From assembly GCF_031119335.1 (NCBI RefSeq), contig NZ_JAVHXT010000003.1:271355-335354 (forward strand): 64,000 nt of DNA. Direction: 5' to 3'. The translations under genes and the position numbers were made by a program. Positions 43,569 to 51,882 of this stretch are shown here, one piece after another. The DNA is from Pedobacter sp. Lineage in GTDB: Bacteria > Bacteroidota > Bacteroidia > Sphingobacteriales > Sphingobacteriaceae. Position 1 is the stretch's first letter, and each line of letters starts with the position of its first letter. The notes under the pieces are model-generated. The model had not been told where the DNA came from, searched no databases, and saw only the letters and a list, made by a program, of their open reading frames with translations.

Positions 43569-44666
43569 ATGGCAGGCAACTCATTCGGACAATTATTTCG
43601 CATTACAACTTTTGGTGAATCTCATGGTGTAGCCATAGGCGTTATTTTAGATGGATGTCCGGCAGGATTGGAGATAGATTTAGATTTCATACAATCGGAG
43701 CTAGACAAAAGAAAACCTGGTCAATCGAAAATTACTACTCAACGTAAGGAAAGCGATACCGTTCAAATTCTTTCTGGAACTTTTGAAGGAAAAAGCACAG
43801 GAACGCCAATTGCGATGTTAATTCCAAACGAAGACCAGCGAAGTAAAGATTACGGGCACAATGTGGATGTTTACCGTCCAAGCCATGCAGATTACGTTTA
43901 CGATGCCAAATACGGCATTCGCGACCATCGTGGTGGCGGGCGTTCTTCGGCAAGAGAAACCGCAGCTAGAGTAGCCGCTGGCGCAGTTGCAAAATTGTTG
44001 TTAAAGCATCATGGCATTAATATTTTTGCTCACGTTACAGCAGTTGGAAAAATAAACGCACCTATTTTAGGAAGCGATAACATTGCTGAATTATTGGAAT
44101 TAAGAGAAGCTAATATTGTTCGTTGCGCCGACCCTGCAACAGCAAACGAAATGATTGAATTTATCGACAGCGTTCGTAAAGATGGTGATACTGTTGGTGG
44201 TAAAGTTTCTTGTGTGATAAAAGGATGTCCTGCGGGTTTAGGAGAACCAGTTTTTGATAAACTACATGCAGATTTAGGCAAAGCAATGCTGAGCATCAAT
44301 GCGGTTCATGGCTTTGAATATGGTTCTGGCTTTGAAGGTACTGAATTAAGGGGTTCTGAGCATAATGATGTCCCATTACCAAAATCTCAAGAAGAAAATC
44401 AATTTAAAACCATTACCAACCACGCTGGCGGTATTTTAGGTGGCATTTCTAACGGAATGGATATTACTTTTAAAGTGGGTTTTAAACCTGTAGCTACCAT
44501 TATGCACAATCAACAGACAATTAATGCTGCTGGCGAAGCTTCGGAGATTAAAGGCAAAGGTCGTCATGATCCATGTGTAGTACCAAGAGCTGTGGTAATT
44601 GTAGAAGCAATGGCTGCTTTGGTTTTGGCAGATCATCTGTTAAGGAATAAATCTTCTAAATTGTAA
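43569..44666 (+). CDS. aroC: Chorismate synthase
   Basis: The 365-residue enzyme makes chorismate from EPSP using reduced FMN. Motifs: [20 protein letters not shown] at the start, [22 protein letters not shown] near residue 120, [13 protein letters not shown], and [21 protein letters not shown] near the end. Length and all signatures are normal. The DUF1684 gene starts 3 bp downstream, so the two are probably co-transcribed. Confidence 0.97.
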   Translation: MAGNSFGQLFRITTFGESHGVAIGVILDGCPAGLEIDLDFIQSELDKRKPGQSKITTQRKESDTVQILSGTFEGKSTGTPIAMLIPNEDQRSKDYGHNVDVYRPSHADYVYDAKYGIRDHRGGGRSSARETAARVAAGAVAKLLLKHHGINIFAHVTAVGKINAPILGSDNIAELLELREANIVRCADPATANEMIEFIDSVRKDGDTVGGKVSCVIKGCPAGLGEPVFDKLHADLGKAMLSINAVHGFEYGSGFEGTELRGSEHNDVPLPKSQEENQFKTITNHAGGILGGISNGMDITFKVGFKPVATIMHNQQTINAAGEASEIKGKGRHDPCVVPRAVVIVEAMAALVLADHLLRNKSSKL

Positions 44667-44669
44667 AAA

Positions 44670-45281
44670 ATGTATCGGTATTTAACGTTGTTGATGTTTT
44701 TGGTAAGCAGCACTTGCTTCGCACAGTCTTTTAAGGAACAAATTGCTACACACCGCGAGCACTACAAAGCAGATTTTGTAAATAGCGAACGTGCACCACT
44801 AAAAGAACCTGATTTAAAATATCTTCAATTTTACGATGCCGATAGCACTTACAAAATAGACGCAAAAGTTACCCTGCTAGAAGGTGAAAAAGCCTTTAAA
44901 ATGCCAACTTATGCAGGCACCACTGCAGACTATATCCGCTATGCGAAACTGACATTTGAGTTAAAGGGCAAACCTGTACAGTTAACTTTATACAGAAACA
45001 TTGCCTTAGCTGCCAATGCTGCTTACAAAGATTATTTATTCTTACCTTTTACCGACCAAACCAACAACAAAGAAACTTACGGAGGTGGTCGTTACATCGA
45101 TTTAAAAACTACCGCTATTGTAGATGGGAAGTTAGAACTCGATTTCAATAAAGCATACAATCCATATTGTGCTTACAGCGATGGTTACCGCTGCCCTATT
45201 CCGCCAGAAGAAAATGATTTACAATTGGAAATTAAAGCTGGTGAGAAAAAATATACAGGCGAGAAAAAGAAACGAATTTAG
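44670..45281 (+). CDS. DUF1684 secreted protein
   Basis: The 203-residue protein has a signal peptide (LTLLMFLVSSTCFAQS). The DUF1684 core follows: LKYLQFYDADSTYKIDAKV, MPTYAGTTADYIRYAKLTFELKG, LFLPFTDQTNNKETYGGGRYIDL, and YNPYCAYSDGYRCPIPP. The family is widespread but without known function; the GGGRY-D and NP-C-x-Y patterns suggest a conserved binding site. It begins immediately after aroC. Confidence 0.88.
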   Translation: MYRYLTLLMFLVSSTCFAQSFKEQIATHREHYKADFVNSERAPLKEPDLKYLQFYDADSTYKIDAKVTLLEGEKAFKMPTYAGTTADYIRYAKLTFELKGKPVQLTLYRNIALAANAAYKDYLFLPFTDQTNNKETYGGGRYIDLKTTAIVDGKLELDFNKAYNPYCAYSDGYRCPIPPEENDLQLEIKAGEKKYTGEKKKRI

Positions 45282-45369
45282 TCACTATTTTCAATATCAG
45301 TAATTATAGGTATTCCTTTCTTTCGTAGAATTGTCGATTTTAGTTCTTCAACTACAAAAGAAAAGCGAT

Positions 45370-46413
45370 ATGCAAAATCTGTTAAAATATTGGCAGTGCC
45401 TACTTCTTATTTACCCGCTGTTACTAGGTTGTCCTGGTAAAAAAACTGATCCCGAACCAGAAAAACAACCTACTGCCCAAGAAGTAATGGCCGATTGGTC
45501 CAAAGAGGTTAGTTTTACAAAAATCACTGTTTCATCTGGAACTTGGAGCTATAAAGACATCGTTTTCAACAACGGAAATGCCGCTCTTTTAGATAACGAT
45601 AATAGGATTTTCTTCTCTTATGATAATGGCGTTACTTGGACCGAACGCGTAAAAATCTCTGGTAATACACTGCAAAGTATAGCCCTAAAACCCGATGGAG
45701 AAAAGCTATTTATTGGAGGTATTAGTTTAGGGCCATACACTTTCGGAGCTAAATTTTGGGTTTATAACACGCCAAAAAATGGAACTGTAAGCTTAGATTA
45801 CAACGGCGAAGCCATAACAGCTCAACTCAATGACCCTATTAACCACGATTTTCAGCGTACACAATGGAATGGTGATGGTGCTGTATACGCTAGCTTTGGT
45901 CGCAGCAATAAAATGGATGGCTTTTTCGGCAACATTACTCCCGATGGAAGAAAGATTTTTACTCGACGAACTCCTTCCTTTTCTCGTATAAACGATAAAA
46001 ACCCTACCCAAGCACCATCACACTGTGCCGGGTTTTACATCAAGAACAATAGCGAAACCACCATTCTTTGCGCTTACGAGTATATTCCATCTGGAATGAC
46101 CAATGTACTTACTCCCTACCAATCCGACACAAAAGGTAGTGGTAACAGTTGGCTAAATCTTTCTCTTTACTGGAAAGCCGATTTGGTGTACCACATTGGG
46201 CAAGACCTCACAGGAAAACATGCTGTATACGTATCGCAAGCCAATAGGCTGTTTTATGATGGAAAGCACCTCATTAACCATAAAAACCTACAAGGCGAAC
46301 TGCAATGCGCTTCTATAGACAATAATGGCTATTTGTGGGTTGGTACGAGTAACGGTTTATACAAAGCCACTAAAAAAATGCCCGATTTACCTAAAACCGT
46401 ATTCGATAAATGA
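45370..46413 (+). CDS. Lipoprotein with beta-propeller-like repeats, unknown function
   Basis: From ATG at 45370 the product is 347 residues with a lipoprotein signal (CLLLIYPLLLGCPGKK). The ORF-track start is a TTG. Repeated motifs typical of BNR/propeller blades are visible: IFFSYDNGVTWTE, LQSIALKPDGEKLFIGG and ASIDNNGYLWVGTSNGLY. It is probably an extracytoplasmic propeller protein. No catalytic residues recognised. It overlaps the next gene by 4 bp, which indicates an operon. Confidence 0.7.
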   Translation: MQNLLKYWQCLLLIYPLLLGCPGKKTDPEPEKQPTAQEVMADWSKEVSFTKITVSSGTWSYKDIVFNNGNAALLDNDNRIFFSYDNGVTWTERVKISGNTLQSIALKPDGEKLFIGGISLGPYTFGAKFWVYNTPKNGTVSLDYNGEAITAQLNDPINHDFQRTQWNGDGAVYASFGRSNKMDGFFGNITPDGRKIFTRRTPSFSRINDKNPTQAPSHCAGFYIKNNSETTILCAYEYIPSGMTNVLTPYQSDTKGSGNSWLNLSLYWKADLVYHIGQDLTGKHAVYVSQANRLFYDGKHLINHKNLQGELQCASIDNNGYLWVGTSNGLYKATKKMPDLPKTVFDK

Positions 46414-48053
46414 AAACGATAACACTTTCTCTTCTACTTCTTGGCTGCTTGTCAAACATACAGGCACAACAGTTATTTGTATCAGCTAACAGTAAGTTTA
46501 GCAGCGTTGACCCTGGTATAAGCGATGGTAAAAAATTTATAGTAAAAGCAGGAAAATACGAGCAAATTTATACCACAAAGAGTTGTTTTATAGCTGTAGA
46601 TAAAAATGGAGAAATTGATTTGCTTGATAGGAATACAGCAAAAAAAATTGGACAACAACGTTACAGATTCGAAGATGGTTTTGCTTGGAATATTAAAAAA
46701 ACTGTGGGAAGTCAACATTTAAAGCAATATGAACATCGATTTTATATCCTTCGTAACCAAAATAGCGAATACAAAAAATATGCTTTGTACAACTTAGATA
46801 TGAATCCTATAACCGACTTTGTTTACGATGGCATTTATGGAGACAGACAGCATTCTTCTAAAAAAATAGCACTAGAACGTTTAATTATTAAGAAGGACGA
46901 TAAGTTTGGTATAATGTTAGAAAACGGAACGGTACTTATTGAGCCTAAGTATAAAGCATTAAAAAAGGCAAGTGTATTAGTAGACGATATACATGATGTT
47001 TTTGAGGTAATGAACCCTGAAAAACCCAACGAATTACTGTACTACATTCACCCTGACGACAAAATTGCATATGGCGCCAATGCTTTAAAGTTCTTTCGAG
47101 TATCAAGCAATGAGTTTAATTTAAAAGAGGCCATGAATTACCTATTAAGTAATCTAAATAATTTAAAGCCTGAAGACAAGTCTGTAATAGGTTTTATAAA
47201 TATTTCGCCCTTTCATACCAAAACACCAAATAACGACGAAGGTTTTGAATGGCTTGTAAAAGCATATAAAGAAAAACAAACTTATTATACAGCACAAAAA
47301 TTAGCTTACTTTTTAGATAGAGAAAAGCAATATGTAAGTTACTTAGAGCAGTCTGATTTTTATATCGAATTATTAAAATACTTATCGAATTTTAGTAATG
47401 CTTATGCTTATAAATTAGGAGATGCATACGCTTATGGTAAAGGTGTAAATAGAGATGTAGATAAAGCCATTGAATACTATACTAAAACCACAAATACATC
47501 AGAAAATGTGTTGTATGACGCTACTGTTACTAGCGCATTTGGCGAGTTAGCTAAGCTGTATAATGAAAAAAGTGATGTTAAAAATAGAGACAGAGCCTTA
47601 TTATGGTACATGAGAGGTGGTAGAAAAGACAATCCACTAACCGGAAAAACATTTGCCAACAGATTAAGTGTTGGACAAGTAGTTAGCTACCAAAACAAAC
47701 CAGCTGCTATTGCTGCCATAACACTAGATGGGGTTATCCTAAGTGATGGACGAAAAATACCTGCAACATCAACAGAATATACTATTTTAAATACCAGTAA
47801 CGCTAACTATTTGGTAAAATGCAAGTATTGTTATGGTATCGGTAAGGTTACACGTACTTATAAAAATGTAACTACCTATTTACCTACCCACACCACAAAA
47901 GAATATATTGCTGGTTCTTCTATAACTGGACCTCAAATTAAAACTACAACTACTGGTGGTCCTATTACACAAGATATACATGTAGAAGGGCAATGTTCTC
48001 GTTGTAATGGCACTGGAAAAATAATACCCGCCAGTAGTTTAGAGAGAAATTAA
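46410..48053 (+). CDS. Secreted WG-repeat/Sel1-like protein with DnaJ-type CxxCxGxG motifs
   Basis: The 547-residue protein has a signal peptide (LSLLLLGCLSNIQAQ). A WG-like beta repeat is present (KFGIMLENGTVLIEPKYKAL near residue 165). A Sel1-type helical repeat follows (AYKLGDAYAYGKGVNRDVDKAIEYY near 330) with a second partial one. The last 80 residues carry two CxxCxGxG motifs, CKYCYGIG near 470 and CSRCNGTG near 530, like a split DnaJ zinc finger, separated by a Thr/Gly-rich loop. I know no named protein with this combination. Function unknown; export of a zinc-finger domain to the periplasm is odd. Confidence 0.65.
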   Translation: MKTITLSLLLLGCLSNIQAQQLFVSANSKFSSVDPGISDGKKFIVKAGKYEQIYTTKSCFIAVDKNGEIDLLDRNTAKKIGQQRYRFEDGFAWNIKKTVGSQHLKQYEHRFYILRNQNSEYKKYALYNLDMNPITDFVYDGIYGDRQHSSKKIALERLIIKKDDKFGIMLENGTVLIEPKYKALKKASVLVDDIHDVFEVMNPEKPNELLYYIHPDDKIAYGANALKFFRVSSNEFNLKEAMNYLLSNLNNLKPEDKSVIGFINISPFHTKTPNNDEGFEWLVKAYKEKQTYYTAQKLAYFLDREKQYVSYLEQSDFYIELLKYLSNFSNAYAYKLGDAYAYGKGVNRDVDKAIEYYTKTTNTSENVLYDATVTSAFGELAKLYNEKSDVKNRDRALLWYMRGGRKDNPLTGKTFANRLSVGQVVSYQNKPAAIAAITLDGVILSDGRKIPATSTEYTILNTSNANYLVKCKYCYGIGKVTRTYKNVTTYLPTHTTKEYIAGSSITGPQIKTTTTGGPITQDIHVEGQCSRCNGTGKIIPASSLERN

Positions 48054-48203
48054 TACAATAACAACTTATGGAAGTGTTAATATTTATATAGCTGCTAAAA
48101 TTAATTATACCAGCATAGATTATTACATCAATTTTAAAAATATAGTTAAACCAGCCATTTAACAAAGTCTTTTTAACGAAACCTTATATGATAAATACTT
48201 AGC

Positions 48204-48767
48204 ATGAACACCAGCTACACCTTTAAAAAATCGGCATTCGAGAAAATACAACATTGGGAACTAACCGATAACGGACTCTCGTTTAAGCAAGAAGGCAAGA
48301 CTGATGCACTCATCCCCTACCAATGTATTTCTACCATAAGGATGCAATACAAGCCTTTTCGATACAGAACCTATAACTACAGTTGTATCATATCAACGGG
48401 AACTAGCTCGGTCGAACTGTTTTCTACCAGTTACGAAGGCTTTGCCGATTTTAGCGATTTAAGAGAAACCTACACTCCATTTGTAAAAGAGTTGGTAAAA
48501 ACAGTTCAAGAAAATAATCCAAACTGCATTATCCAAGTTGGACAAACTTCTAGCGTGTTTTACGGCACTTTAGCCCTCAATATCTTTCTATTATTTGTGC
48601 TATTAGGACTAGTTTATTTCATTCCTATACAAGGCAGTATGTCTATCGTTATTAAGCTAGTACTTGTTGGTTACTATTTCTTTTACGTGGTAAAATCTTT
48701 CAAAAAGAACAAACCTAAACAAGCTACAAGCAGCGAAATTCCAAACGAAGTTTTACCCTCATTTTAA
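48204..48767 (+). CDS. Membrane protein with PH-like N-terminal domain, unknown function
   Basis: The 187-residue protein has an N-terminal beta-rich part (about 1-110, ELTDNGLSFKQEGKTDALIPYQCISTIRMQY) that reads like a PH-type domain. Two adjacent helices follow (ALNIFLLFVLLGLVYFIP and IVIKLVLVGYYFFYVV). No catalytic motif. It starts 150 bp after the WG/Sel1 gene and 5 bp before the next gene. Function unknown. Confidence 0.65.
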   Translation: MNTSYTFKKSAFEKIQHWELTDNGLSFKQEGKTDALIPYQCISTIRMQYKPFRYRTYNYSCIISTGTSSVELFSTSYEGFADFSDLRETYTPFVKELVKTVQENNPNCIIQVGQTSSVFYGTLALNIFLLFVLLGLVYFIPIQGSMSIVIKLVLVGYYFFYVVKSFKKNKPKQATSSEIPNEVLPSF

Positions 48768-48772
48768 AACAG

Positions 48773-49567
48773 ATGAAGAAACTATACTATTTATCAATTT
48801 TACAATTCCTATTCCTTAGCACGTTCGCCCAGCATCACCTTATTGTAGGAGTAAACGGTACACAGCACGACATTAAAACAGCAAAGCTGAATAACTTTGT
48901 GAGCACCTTTAACAGCTATTACCAAGCCAACGGATTTGTTCCACTTACAGATTTTTCGTCGAAAATGCGTGGATTAGGTTTTAGTACTGGCTATCGCTTG
49001 ATGGGCAAAGAAGGGTTTAATTTAGGTATGATTTACGTGTTCAGCAAAAATGGACAAGACAATAGCACCACACTAGCTACAAAATCTGGCTACGATTTTA
49101 ATTATCGGGCAAAAAACCACGACTTTATTTTCGAGTTAGGTTATAATATCGGAGGTATTTTTACCATCAACGGTGTTTTTGGCATGGGTATACGTGGCAA
49201 CGATATGGAAGTTTGGAAAGTTTACGCCAACGGCGATAGAAGTTTTGGCTACGAAAACGATATTACAGGCCACTACAAAACCAATTCTTTTACTATGGAC
49301 TATGGCGGTTCTGTAGGTTTAAAACTTTGGAAATTCTACGTACCCATTCGTGTAACCTATGGCTCTGCCCTATTTAACAAAGGCGAAAGCGTACTAATGG
49401 ATTACAGTACCAATCGTTATCGTAGCAATGAATTTCCGCATGATTTTAAACAATGGATAGGTTCTAACACTACCTACGACGAAACCAACAGTATTGGTCA
49501 AAATGAATTTGTAGGTATGAAAATAAGTGTTGGTTTAGAATTTATGATACCACTAGGAAAAAAATGA
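48773..49567 (+). CDS. Secreted protein, probable outer-membrane beta-barrel
   Basis: The 264-residue protein has a signal peptide ending near FLSTFAQ. Alternating hydrophobic/polar strands are rich in Gly, Tyr and Phe (YRLMGKEGFNLGMIYVF, FIFELGYNIGGIFTINGVFGMGIRG) and it ends KISVGLEFMIPLGKK, which resembles a C-terminal barrel strand. It is likely an outer-membrane porin-like or PorT-like protein. It follows the PH-like gene by 5 bp. Confidence 0.6.
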   Translation: MKKLYYLSILQFLFLSTFAQHHLIVGVNGTQHDIKTAKLNNFVSTFNSYYQANGFVPLTDFSSKMRGLGFSTGYRLMGKEGFNLGMIYVFSKNGQDNSTTLATKSGYDFNYRAKNHDFIFELGYNIGGIFTINGVFGMGIRGNDMEVWKVYANGDRSFGYENDITGHYKTNSFTMDYGGSVGLKLWKFYVPIRVTYGSALFNKGESVLMDYSTNRYRSNEFPHDFKQWIGSNTTYDETNSIGQNEFVGMKISVGLEFMIPLGKK

Positions 49568-49591
49568 TTGAATTACTAATGAACTAACAAA

Positions 49592-50056
49592 ATGAAAAAA
49601 ATATACTTTTCTATTTTAGCAATAAGTCTTTTACTTAGCATTTACGGCTGTAAAAAAGAAAGCTATCGCATTGGCGATAAAATGCTTGGCGAATGGAATA
49701 TCGATGTTTACCGTCGTTCTGAAATTAAAGCCGATGGCACCGAAACCATTACCAAAGACGAAAAAAATGTTGGTCACTGGCGCTTTTATAGTAACTCTAG
49801 CACCAAAAGCATTGTAGATTACGACTTCTCCTACACGGGTTCTCCGGCTGCAAGTATAACCGGTGGCGTTATCTTTATTTCTGAAGAAGGCAAGCGTATG
49901 ATTTTACCAAATTTCAAATGTAAAGGTATTGGCTGTGATGAAGCTTACACCATTCAAGAATTTTCTGGCAGAAAAATGGTAATAGAACAATACTCGCCAC
50001 AAACCAATACAGACCAATTGGTTTATAAACTGAGAATGGAGTTGAGTAAAAAATAG
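49592..50056 (+). CDS. Lipocalin-like lipoprotein of unknown function
   Basis: The 154-residue protein has a lipobox (LLLSIYGCKKE). LGEWNIDVYRRSEI and HWRFYSNSSTKSIVDYDF form the pattern of small lipocalin-like domains common in Bacteroidota lipoproteins. Two further cysteines (CKGIGC) may form a disulfide. It is part of the same tightly spaced cluster. Confidence 0.6.
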   Translation: MKKIYFSILAISLLLSIYGCKKESYRIGDKMLGEWNIDVYRRSEIKADGTETITKDEKNVGHWRFYSNSSTKSIVDYDFSYTGSPAASITGGVIFISEEGKRMILPNFKCKGIGCDEAYTIQEFSGRKMVIEQYSPQTNTDQLVYKLRMELSKK

Positions 50057-50090
50057 CAGTAAAATCCATCTACAGTAAATTTTTAGCTTA

Positions 50091-50840
50091 ATGCCCATGA
50101 GTAAATACAAATGGCTTATGCCTAATGTAAACAACCTTTTAATATGGATGATGTCTATCATTATGCTATTAGGTGTACTTGTTTTTAACTGGCAGGCCGA
50201 AACCATACTGATCACTTACTTTTTTGAAACCATCATTATTGGCTTCATTCACATTTTTAAATTGCTAGCTACTTTTCTATTCAGTAAATCAGCCTCAACT
50301 GAAACAGGTAAGCACAAAACGTCAGATATTTTTCAAATTCCATTTTTTATATTCCACTATTTCTTTTTCATATTCATTCAGTCGACCTTTGTTTTTATGT
50401 ACCTCAGTTTTTTCATAAAAGGTATTAAAGACGACATTAATGTTTTAAAAAACTATCATTTTTTGCTTCAACAGCAAGATATGCAAATGGCTTTTATAAG
50501 TCTATCGTTATTTAGTGTGGCTATGGCATTAAAAAATTTCTTTTTACCTAAACGTTTTTTACATACCAACGTTAAAAAACTATTCATGCAACCCTACCTA
50601 CGTATATTTATACAACAGTTTGTTACCATAATAGCAGGTTTTGGAATTTTAATTTTCAACATGCCCATAGCTTTGGCAGTGTTACTCATCGTAACACGAT
50701 TGGTAGTAGATTTGGCTTTGCAAGAAGCTGCAAAAAATGAAGAATTCAAAAAGATTTTTGTCAAATATCTAGCACAATCGCAAAACGAAAAAGAAATAAA
50801 AAAAGTAGAAAAACAAGTTGAAACTTTTTTGAACGAATAG
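50091..50840 (+). CDS. DUF6498-like polytopic membrane protein
   Basis: The 249-residue protein has about six helices. WQAETILITYFFETIIIGF near residue 35 and FFIFHYFFFIFIQSTFVF near 85 resemble DUF6498. The C-terminal part ends in a charged cytoplasmic tail (FLNE after EKEIKKVEKQVET). No known activity. It is the last of the accessory run before the response regulator. Confidence 0.55.
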   Translation: MPMSKYKWLMPNVNNLLIWMMSIIMLLGVLVFNWQAETILITYFFETIIIGFIHIFKLLATFLFSKSASTETGKHKTSDIFQIPFFIFHYFFFIFIQSTFVFMYLSFFIKGIKDDINVLKNYHFLLQQQDMQMAFISLSLFSVAMALKNFFLPKRFLHTNVKKLFMQPYLRIFIQQFVTIIAGFGILIFNMPIALAVLLIVTRLVVDLALQEAAKNEEFKKIFVKYLAQSQNEKEIKKVEKQVETFLNE

Positions 50841-50905
50841 TTTGGATAAAACATCCTTCTATAAATAAGTTCAAAATATCTACGAATACACTATATTTAG
50901 CAGAT

Positions 50906-51655
50906 ATGAAGATTAACTGCTTGATCATAGACGATAATGAAATCGAAAGAGATTTGTTAGAAACTTACTTACGCAAATTTAGCGAACTTGAAATTGTTGC
51001 TATTTGCGAAGATGGGATACAAGCACTAGAAGTACTGAGAAATCAAAAAGTAGACCTTGTTTTCTCAGATATAGATATGCCAGACCTATCGGGTATCGAT
51101 TTACTGAAGAACATCAAAAATGCACCAGCATTTATTTTTGTAACCTCACATTTAGAACATGCTGTAGAGAGCTTCGAACTTGATGCCTTAGATTTTATTG
51201 CCAAACCTTTAAGTATGGAAAGATTAACGAAATCAGTTAATAAGGCTTTAGATTACCTACACTTGAAAATTAGGGCTAATGGCGAGATTACAGATAAGTT
51301 AGCGGACAGTGAAGGCATTTTTTTCATCAAAGAAACTAAAGGATACACACGCCTAAACTACGATGAAATAGTTTACATTGAAAGTTTGGGAGATTTCTCC
51401 AAACTCTTTACCCCTCATGGCGTGCATATCACTTTAATAAACCTAAAAAATCTGGAGCACCAACTCCCTAATTATTATTTTAGGATCCACAAACAATATA
51501 TTGTCAATTTCAATAAAATCGTAAGCGTAAATACTCACGAAATTTTACTAGAAAACGATTATAAAGCTCCTTTAAGTCCTTCCTATCGGGATCAAATTCT
51601 CTCAGTAATTAACCAAAGAACCTTAATTAGAACCAAAAGAAAAGATCTTAATTAA
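50906..51655 (+). CDS. LytTR-family response regulator
   Basis: The 249-residue protein has a receiver domain (LIIDDNEIERDLLE with acidic pair; phosphoacceptor D in FSDIDMPDLSG near residue 56; KPLS lysine near 104). A LytTR DNA-binding domain covers about 145-240 (IFFIKETKGYTRLNYDEIVYIESLGDFSKLF, FRIHKQYIVNFNKI). It probably controls genes by DNA bending at direct repeats. No LytS-type kinase is beside it; the nearest kinase is the convergent TPR histidine kinase. Confidence 0.93.
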   Translation: MKINCLIIDDNEIERDLLETYLRKFSELEIVAICEDGIQALEVLRNQKVDLVFSDIDMPDLSGIDLLKNIKNAPAFIFVTSHLEHAVESFELDALDFIAKPLSMERLTKSVNKALDYLHLKIRANGEITDKLADSEGIFFIKETKGYTRLNYDEIVYIESLGDFSKLFTPHGVHITLINLKNLEHQLPNYYFRIHKQYIVNFNKIVSVNTHEILLENDYKAPLSPSYRDQILSVINQRTLIRTKRKDLN

Positions 51656-51750
51656 TTTCTCATTTAAAGGCGACGTAGTTTGATCACATCTTGATAAACA
51701 TATATGCCAAAATTCATTAAGAATTTCCAAAAACTTTTACTTTTAAGATG

Positions 51751-51829
51751 TTTCATCGAGGTATGCGTTATCTAATTTCACATCCAAATTAGGCGAAAAA
51801 CCTTAAGCATTTTTTGCTAGTCGATGAAA
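51751..51829. repeat. Inverted pair TTTCATCGA/TCGATGAAA between convergent genes
   Basis: Nine-base perfect arms 61 bp apart lie in the gap between the response regulator and the kinase. They are followed by two direct copies of ATGAAAGTAT about 18 bp apart. No T-tract makes a convincing terminator. Confidence 0.35.
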
Positions 51830-51882
51830 GTATCATTTTAATATATGAAAGTATATGATGGGTATACGAAGAAATAATTGTG

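Noticed and set aside
48054-48203. Out-of-frame coding remnant (TTYGSVNIYIAA...) after the WG/Sel1 gene
   Set aside because: The frame is open for about 40 codons but lacks a start, follows a stop and matches nothing I recognise. AT-rich chance is likely.
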